From the NCBI RefSeq assembly GCF_033898525.1, contig NZ_JAXAFJ010000006.1:1-64000 (forward strand): a stretch of 64,000 bases of DNA, read 5' to 3'. Below, one piece after another: positions 59,009 to 64,000 of this stretch. The position numbers and the translations under genes are program-made. Positions within the stretch are counted from its first letter, which is position 1, and every line of letters begins with the position of its first letter. Below the pieces are notes generated by a model. It ran no database searches, was not told the DNA's origin, and worked only from the letters and a program-made list of their open reading frames with translations. The DNA comes from Flaviflagellibacter rhizophilus (GTDB taxonomy: Bacteria; Pseudomonadota; Alphaproteobacteria; Rhizobiales; Methylopilaceae).

Positions 59009-61648
59009 CTAGGTTAACGCGCGGCTTACCAGATCGTTAACATCCGCCGACAGTGACCCACTTTCCGCAATCTTTCTGAGCGCCTTTTCAGCCTCGGCGC
59101 GGCGAACGGGTTCCAGTGCCCGCCACGTGCGGAAAGCTCCCAGCAGGCGTGCCGCCACCTGAGGGTTCATGCGGTCCAACTGCACCACGTTGTCCGCAAG
59201 GAAGGCGAAGCCCTGGCCATCGGGCCTGGTGAACTGCGTGGGATTTCCGGAGGCGAACCCTCCGATCAATGAGCGGACGCGGTTCGGGTTGGACAGGCTG
59301 AAGTCGGGATGCTGCATCAAGCGTTGCACCCGCTCCAGAGTGCCGGCCTCGGGTATGGACGCCTGGAGGGCAAACCATTTGTCGAGCACCAGGCCATCGC
59401 CCGCGAAGCGCGATGCGAAAGCGTCCAAGGCGTCTTCCCTCAGCCTGCTCTCGATCTGGGACAGCACGGCGAGCGCGCCGATCCGATCCGTCTGGTTATC
59501 GGCAGACACGAACTGAGCATAGGCGATGTGGGCAGACCGCTCGTCCCGGCGTGCGGTCAGGAGGTCGAGCAGCACGGTTCGCAGCGCGCGGCGTCCAGCA
59601 CCTGCGGCATCGGGCACATAAGGAGCGGGCACGGACGTTGCTTCGTAGCGAGCGCGCAGGTCATCCTCCAGCGCCGCAAGAAGGGACTGCTTCAGCCGCA
59701 GCCGGGCGTTGTAGATGGCGTCCGGATCCACGTCCCGCCCGATCTCTCGTGCGAGATCGGCTTCCGATGGAAGCGTCAGCAATTGTGCGAGAAGGGCAGG
59801 GTCCAGCGCCGTGTGCGCCAGTGCTGCGGCAAAGGCCTCGATCTGCGGCGCATCATCCGGCATCGGCTCGGTGGAGCGAAGGGCATGAACCGACTTGATC
59901 AAGACTTCCGTGGTCGCAGTCTGCAGCACCTGCCAGCGATTGAACGCGTCGTCGTCGTGGCGCGCGAGGAACAGCCGGTCTGCTTCGGGCAGATCGGTCT
60001 GCAGATTAATGGCCGCCGAGAACCCCCGGTTGAGCGAGAGAACGGGCCGCTTCGGAAGCCCCTTCCAATCGATGCGGCTGTGCGCATCGGAAAGAACGAT
60101 CAGTTCTCCATCGCCTGAAGAATTTTCCACGGAAAGCGGCGTTCCGTTCTCGCCGAACAGGCGGTAGGCGAGGGGAATCACCATCGGCTTCTTCGTGTCT
60201 TGGCCAGGAGTGGGCGGCACGGCCTGCTCCAGTTCCAGGGTGAAGGTGCCCCCGGCTTCATCCCATGAGGTTTTTGCCCGGACGGTGGGGGTGCCGGCTT
60301 GCGAGTACCAGAGGCGGAACTGATCGAGGTTCCTGCCGGACGCTTCCGAAAAGCAGGCGATGAACTGCTCTATCGTGGCGGCCTGGCCGTCATGCCGCTC
60401 GAAGTAGAGGTCCATGCCCTTGCGGAAGCTCTCAGCTCCGATGAGCGTCTTGAGCATGCGGATGACCTCGGCGCCCTTCTCGTAGACCGTCGCCGTGTAG
60501 AAGTTGTTGATTTCGCGATAGCTTTCCGGACGTACGGGATGCGCGAACGGGCCGGCATCCTCCATGAACTGGACGGCGCGCAGTCCACGGACATCGCTGA
60601 TGCGCTCTACGGGACGTGACCGCATGTCGGCGGTGAATTCCTGATCACGGAAGACCGTGAGCCCTTCCTTGAGGCAAAGCTGGAACCAGTCGCGGCAGGT
60701 GATGCGGTTGCCTGTCCAGTTGTGGAAGTATTCATGGGCAATGACCGCTTCGATGCCGGAATAGTCGGCGTCCGTGGCTGTGTCCGAGCTCGCTAGAACG
60801 TACTTGTCGTTGAAGACATTCAGGCCCTTGTTCTCCATGGCCCCCATGTTGAAGTCCGACACGGCGACGATGTTGAAGACGTCGAGATCGTATTCGCGGC
60901 CGAACTTCTCTTCGTCCCAGCGCATCGAGCGCTTCAGTGCGTCCATGGCGTAGCCGGCGCGGTCCTGCTTGCCGTGCTCCACATAGATGCCGAGTTCGAC
61001 ATCGCGTCCGGACATGGTGCGGAAGCTGTCCTTCAGTTGCGCGAGATCGCCGCCGACGAGAGCGAAAAGGTAGGACGGCTTGGGGAAGGGATCGTGCCAG
61101 ACCGCAAAGTGCCGATCGGTGCCTTCAATGGAGCCTGCGCTCTCCGGATTGCCGTTCGAGAGCAGGATCGGAGCCTCGGCCCGATCCGCCTCGATGCGTA
61201 CCCGGTATGTGGCCAGCACGTCCGGTCGATCGAGGAAATAGGTGATGCGGCGGAAGCCCTCCGCTTCGCACTGGGTGCAATAGGTGCCGCTCGATCGGTA
61301 GAGGCCCATCAGCTTGGTGTTCGCCGCCGGGTCCAGCGCGGTGACGAGATGAAGTTCGAAGGGCCCTTCAGGCGGGGCGGGGATCACCAGCGATTGCGCG
61401 GCGACCGAGTAGTCGGACAGCGGCAATGCGCGGCCATCGATCTCTAAGGGGCCGGACAAGCGAAGATCGTCGCCATCCAGAATGAGCGGCGCATCGGGCC
61501 TGCCCTGCAGATTGCGGCGGAGCGACATACGGGCAGAGACCCGCGTGGCCGGGCCGTCGAGCACCACGTCCATTTCGACGTGGTCGATCAGGAAGTCCGG
61601 CACCCTGTACTCGGACAATTTCACGGCGCTCGGCTGTTCAGGACGCAT
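59009..61648 (-). CDS. pepN: Aminopeptidase N
   Basis: 879 aa, close to the 870 aa of E. coli PepN. M1 zinc peptidase: exopeptidase motif GAMEN at 269-273, HEYFH at 305-309 with E328 as third zinc ligand (CLKEGLTVFRD). N-terminal beta domain, thermolysin-like domain and C-terminal helical domain are all present. It trims N-terminal residues from peptides in the cytosol. ATG 61648 chosen (GAGAG upstream); ATG 61681 is possible. It is divergent from the spike locus. Confidence 0.95.
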   Translation of the reverse strand: MRPEQPSAVKLSEYRVPDFLIDHVEMDVVLDGPATRVSARMSLRRNLQGRPDAPLILDGDDLRLSGPLEIDGRALPLSDYSVAAQSLVIPAPPEGPFELHLVTALDPAANTKLMGLYRSSGTYCTQCEAEGFRRITYFLDRPDVLATYRVRIEADRAEAPILLSNGNPESAGSIEGTDRHFAVWHDPFPKPSYLFALVGGDLAQLKDSFRTMSGRDVELGIYVEHGKQDRAGYAMDALKRSMRWDEEKFGREYDLDVFNIVAVSDFNMGAMENKGLNVFNDKYVLASSDTATDADYSGIEAVIAHEYFHNWTGNRITCRDWFQLCLKEGLTVFRDQEFTADMRSRPVERISDVRGLRAVQFMEDAGPFAHPVRPESYREINNFYTATVYEKGAEVIRMLKTLIGAESFRKGMDLYFERHDGQAATIEQFIACFSEASGRNLDQFRLWYSQAGTPTVRAKTSWDEAGGTFTLELEQAVPPTPGQDTKKPMVIPLAYRLFGENGTPLSVENSSGDGELIVLSDAHSRIDWKGLPKRPVLSLNRGFSAAINLQTDLPEADRLFLARHDDDAFNRWQVLQTATTEVLIKSVHALRSTEPMPDDAPQIEAFAAALAHTALDPALLAQLLTLPSEADLAREIGRDVDPDAIYNARLRLKQSLLAALEDDLRARYEATSVPAPYVPDAAGAGRRALRTVLLDLLTARRDERSAHIAYAQFVSADNQTDRIGALAVLSQIESRLREDALDAFASRFAGDGLVLDKWFALQASIPEAGTLERVQRLMQHPDFSLSNPNRVRSLIGGFASGNPTQFTRPDGQGFAFLADNVVQLDRMNPQVAARLLGAFRTWRALEPVRRAEAEKALRKIAESGSLSADVNDLVSRALT
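59026..59041 (+). promoter_or_regulatory. CtrA-box-like site upstream of the PdhS-like kinase (TTAC-N7-TTAAC)
   Basis: TTAC at 59026-59029, seven bases, TTAAC at 59037-59041. One mismatch from the CtrA consensus. It lies within the last codons of pepN and about 125 nt upstream of the kinase start, so it may regulate that kinase. Pattern only; coding constraint in pepN could also explain it. Confidence 0.3.
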
Positions 61649-61769
61649 TCGGCTCTCACTGGCTGAAGTCGTGCGCAGCATACACCGCCGATTGCCGAGG
61701 GCCAGCACGGGCCGGCGATCGCGGGCCCGGGCGTACACCGCCAACATTCACCAACCAAGAGGTTCCGAA

Positions 61770-62108
61770 ATGAGAGCTTTCCTCGAGAGCAGTTACCCGC
61801 TGACGGGTGCGCGGGCGAGCCTGGCGCCGGTACAGGCCGATCATATCGACCGCCTGGCGTTGCCGGCGAACCAGGCCAAGTCACATCAGGTGCCCGCCGG
61901 AGCACGCTTCGTGCTGTTCAGCCCGACAGCTGACTTCTACGCCCGCTTCGGTGCGGCCGGACTGGTGGTGGCTTTGCCTTCCGGCGATGTCATCGACGGC
62001 AGTGCGGCAGAGCTGAACCCCGGCGCAAGGTCCATCCCGCCAGAGGCAACGGAGATCGCGTTGATCTCGCCGTCGGAGTGCCAGATCACGCTCTCCTTCT
62101 ACGCGTGA
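61770..62108 (+). CDS. Phage-like virion protein of unknown function
   Basis: 112 aa, beta-rich: SHQVPAGARFVLFSPTADFY, ARFGAAGLVVALPSGDVIDG, SAAELNPGARSIPPEATEIA and a C-terminal LISPSECQITLSFYA. It looks like small structural proteins seen beside tail-spike genes of alphaproteobacterial phages, but I cannot name the family. AGAGG lies about 8 nt before the ATG. It overlaps the next small gene by 4 nt if that uses GTG 62105. Confidence 0.65.
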   Translation: MRAFLESSYPLTGARASLAPVQADHIDRLALPANQAKSHQVPAGARFVLFSPTADFYARFGAAGLVVALPSGDVIDGSAAELNPGARSIPPEATEIALISPSECQITLSFYA

Positions 62109-62296
62109 AGGCGACAGGCATGAACGCCGCCTTTCGAGCCACCAGCCAGTTCAGCGGCAGCCCCGGTCATTCCTCACCTCTGCTTTCGCCGCGGCGCCGC
62201 ACGACGCTGCCGCCGGAGACCGCCACGCGGGCTCTTACGCTGGCCGGGAGTCCGATCTTCCTTGGCCACCGTCCGCTGACGCTAGGCCAGCGCTGA
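62105..62296 (+). CDS. Small unknown protein in the spike locus
   Basis: 63 aa from GTG 62105 (58 aa from ATG 62120). Ser/Thr/Pro/Arg-rich: ATSQFSGSPGHSSPLLSPRR, RALTLAGSPIFLGHRPLTLG. No family recognised. GTGA coupling to the previous gene and a following hairpin suggest it is real, but composition alone would not prove it. Confidence 0.5.
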   Translation: MKATGMNAAFRATSQFSGSPGHSSPLLSPRRRTTLPPETATRALTLAGSPIFLGHRPLTLGQR

Positions 62297-62309
62297 CAGC
62301 TTCAACCAC

Positions 62310-62333
62310 AGCCGCCGCGAGGCGGCTTTTTCT
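62310..62333 (+). terminator. Terminator-like hairpin before the large spike gene
   Basis: AGCCGCC (62310-62316) pairs with GGCGGCT (62321-62327), loop GCGA, then TTTTCTTTT. It is 20 nt before the spike ATG, the same hairpin-before-virion-gene layout as in the GTA cluster. Confidence 0.75.
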
Positions 62334-62353
62334 TTTCTGAATGGAGAATCTGA

Positions 62354-64000
62354 ATGAGCAACATCGACATTGCCGCTCCCGGTGAGGCACTGGCTTCACT
62401 GGCCAATGCGCTTGGCCCGCTGATGCAGACTGCGCCGGTGGCAGCCGAAGGCTGGACGTCCACCCGTGCGCTCGGCGCTGCGCTGGCTTTCATCGCGCGC
62501 CAGCCGGTGGACCGCCGCCCGCCCACGCAAACCGACGACGCCAGCAAGGGGTACGGCGTCGGCAATATCTGGGTGACACAGGATCGACAGGTTTACCGTG
62601 CCTTGCGGGTCACGACCGGCGCCGCAGCCTGGCAACGCCAGCCCTCGGCGATCGCACTGGCGGGAGACATCGCTTCCGGGCTGGCAGCCGCGTTCGGCAT
62701 CCGCAAACTTGTTTCGGCGTATAGTGGCCCGGGCTTGCAGGTGACGCGCACCTCGGACAATGCGGCGCTGGACATCGGCTTCCGCAGCGACGGCAGCCTC
62801 GACACACCGGCCCTCGACAAGTTCCTGCTCGGTACCGTCGGCAAGGTTTCCGTGTGGTACGACCAGAGCGGCAATGGACAGCACGCGACCTCCGGCACGA
62901 ACCTGCCGAACGCCACAGCCGAGGATTTCTTCGGCAGCGACCGCGGCGTGTTGTTCGATCACCAGGTGACGTTCAACGCCGTGGGCGGCAAGGTGAAGCA
63001 GTCGCTGGTGCTGCCGACCAGCCTGACGGCGAACTCCAACGCGCTATCCGTCGTGTCGCTCGCCAGCTTTGCGCATGTGACGCGCAACAGTCCGATCATC
63101 GAACTCAGCCCGGCCACGGGGCAGACGGCTGCGATGTGCTTCGGCAATTCCTACCAGAACGGTGTCGCGTCCCTTGCGGCGCGCTTCGGCGCATCCTGGA
63201 AATGGCTCGCGGGCTACCGTCCTCCGATGAACGCCGTGGTGACGGGATTCTCGTCCTCCGCCTCCAATCTGCAGTTCTGGGGCGAGGACAGTTCTTCCAC
63301 GTCCCTTTCCCCGGTCAGCGGAACGGCGCTTGCGGGAGGATTGGTCGGCGGCACCACGCTCTTCACCGACGGCAATGGCGACCCGGATTTCGGCTACAAC
63401 GTGCAGGGCGCGCTGCTGATCTTCTCTCGGGGGATCACCGCGTCGGAATATTCGGCCGTGATGACCTCGCTCTACGCGCATCACCGCCTGTGCCCGCAAG
63501 CGCGGGACACGATCGTGGTGGACGGAGACAGCATCACGGAAGGGGCATTCGCAACCGACTTCCAGAGCTGGCCGCGCAGGCTGATGAAGATGTCGCCCCG
63601 CCCGACGCGGGTCTACAATGTCGCCATCTCGGGTGGTAACTTTGCGTCGCAGACGCAGGCCACGCAGATCGCCCGGTGGGTGCCGCAGCTCTACAAAGCG
63701 AACCTGCCGTCACTGACCCTGCTTTTCGGGACAGGTTCGAACGACCTGCAAGCCAATGGCGGCACGGTCGGCTATGCCGCAACGATGACCGGCACCTCCG
63801 TGCCAGCTTATCTTGCGGCGGTGCGAGCGGCCGGCTGGCAGGCCCCCATCCTGATCGCCACCATCCTGCCGCGCAGCAACATCTCGGGGCAACGGGAGAC
63901 GGAGCGCCAAGCGTACAACACCACGATCCGCTCCGCCTCGTTCCTCCTGGCGAATGGGCTGGCGGGCGTGTCCGATGTGGCGGCCGATCCGACTTTCGCG
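62354..64000 (+). CDS. Tail-spike-like protein with SGNH hydrolase domain (partial, runs off the window)
   Basis: 549 codons are open without a stop to the window end. N-terminus: a virion-attachment-like part (about 1-115, with GYGVGNIWVTQDRQVYRALR). Middle (about 117-375): a domain resembling the arabinofuranosidase-B-like module of phage spikes (RKLVSAYSGPGLQVTRTSDN, then KVSVWYDQSGNGQHAT). C-terminus: SGNH/GDSL hydrolase with the block I motif VVDGDSITEG (Ser393) and a block III-like GSND at 461-464 (Asn463). The catalytic Asp-His block lies beyond the window. It likely binds and deacetylates or cleaves a surface polysaccharide. It belongs to the locus starting at 61770. Confidence 0.85.
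   Translation, partial: MSNIDIAAPGEALASLANALGPLMQTAPVAAEGWTSTRALGAALAFIARQPVDRRPPTQTDDASKGYGVGNIWVTQDRQVYRALRVTTGAAAWQRQPSAIALAGDIASGLAAAFGIRKLVSAYSGPGLQVTRTSDNAALDIGFRSDGSLDTPALDKFLLGTVGKVSVWYDQSGNGQHATSGTNLPNATAEDFFGSDRGVLFDHQVTFNAVGGKVKQSLVLPTSLTANSNALSVVSLASFAHVTRNSPIIELSPATGQTAAMCFGNSYQNGVASLAARFGASWKWLAGYRPPMNAVVTGFSSSASNLQFWGEDSSSTSLSPVSGTALAGGLVGGTTLFTDGNGDPDFGYNVQGALLIFSRGITASEYSAVMTSLYAHHRLCPQARDTIVVDGDSITEGAFATDFQSWPRRLMKMSPRPTRVYNVAISGGNFASQTQATQIARWVPQLYKANLPSLTLLFGTGSNDLQANGGTVGYAATMTGTSVPAYLAAVRAAGWQAPILIATILPRSNISGQRETERQAYNTTIRSASFLLANGLAGVSDVAADPTFA

Overview
The window is high-GC DNA from an alphaproteobacterium, most likely of the order Hyphomicrobiales (Rhizobiales). Evidence: a MucR/Ros regulator next to a DUF6456 protein, SufE and a DivJ-type kinase; FeuP/FeuQ-like and PdhS-like sensors; the ccmIEFH-degP order; dense ATGA-type gene overlaps; and a Rhodobacter-type gene transfer agent (GTA) cluster. 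I cannot name the genus.

Layout. 1-3672: an oxalate/CoA locus (3' end of a probable oxc, then frc, sucC, sucD), followed by tRNA-Gln(TTG). 3977-12457: housekeeping genes (SWIB and PilZ proteins, folP-folB-folK, an M20 peptidase, a HerA-like ATPase, a secreted VWA protein, Fe-type superoxide dismutase, a membrane protein). 12759-17954: MucR, DUF6456, SufE, a DivJ-like kinase, a peptidoglycan-binding protein and DUF1491. 17951-21980: DUF1254/DUF1214 proteins, with an assembly scar in the latter, PBP1A and a YcgN-like protein.

22284-37767 is an apparently complete, intact RcGTA-type cluster (g1 to g15 plus a DUF2793 spike), all on the + strand. It starts at a clean sigma70-like promoter with a palindrome in its spacer. 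Details worth attention are a candidate -1 programmed frameshift joining the two tail-assembly chaperone genes, an extra 65-codon gene between g7 and g8, and hairpins placed just before the capsid, connector and tail-tube genes. CtrA-box-like sites lie upstream of the GTA promoter, of a small unknown gene and of a PdhS-like kinase. With DivJ-like and PdhS-like kinases in the same window, this suggests (inference) that the GTA is tied to the CtrA cell-cycle circuit.

37843-40779: a PepSY protein plus FeuP/FeuQ-like two-component system and a lipoprotein. 40821-45727: a sarcosine oxidase operon soxB-A-G in which soxD is reduced to a 17-residue remnant. 45856-49848: cytochrome c maturation genes ccmI-E-F-H. 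49955-58901: DegP, a two-component pair, glnE and a PdhS-like kinase. 59009-61648: pepN. 61770 to the end: a phage-like group ending in a large spike protein with a sugar-binding-like domain and an SGNH hydrolase domain, cut by the window edge. This may be a remote receptor-binding or spike locus for the GTA, or the edge of a prophage.
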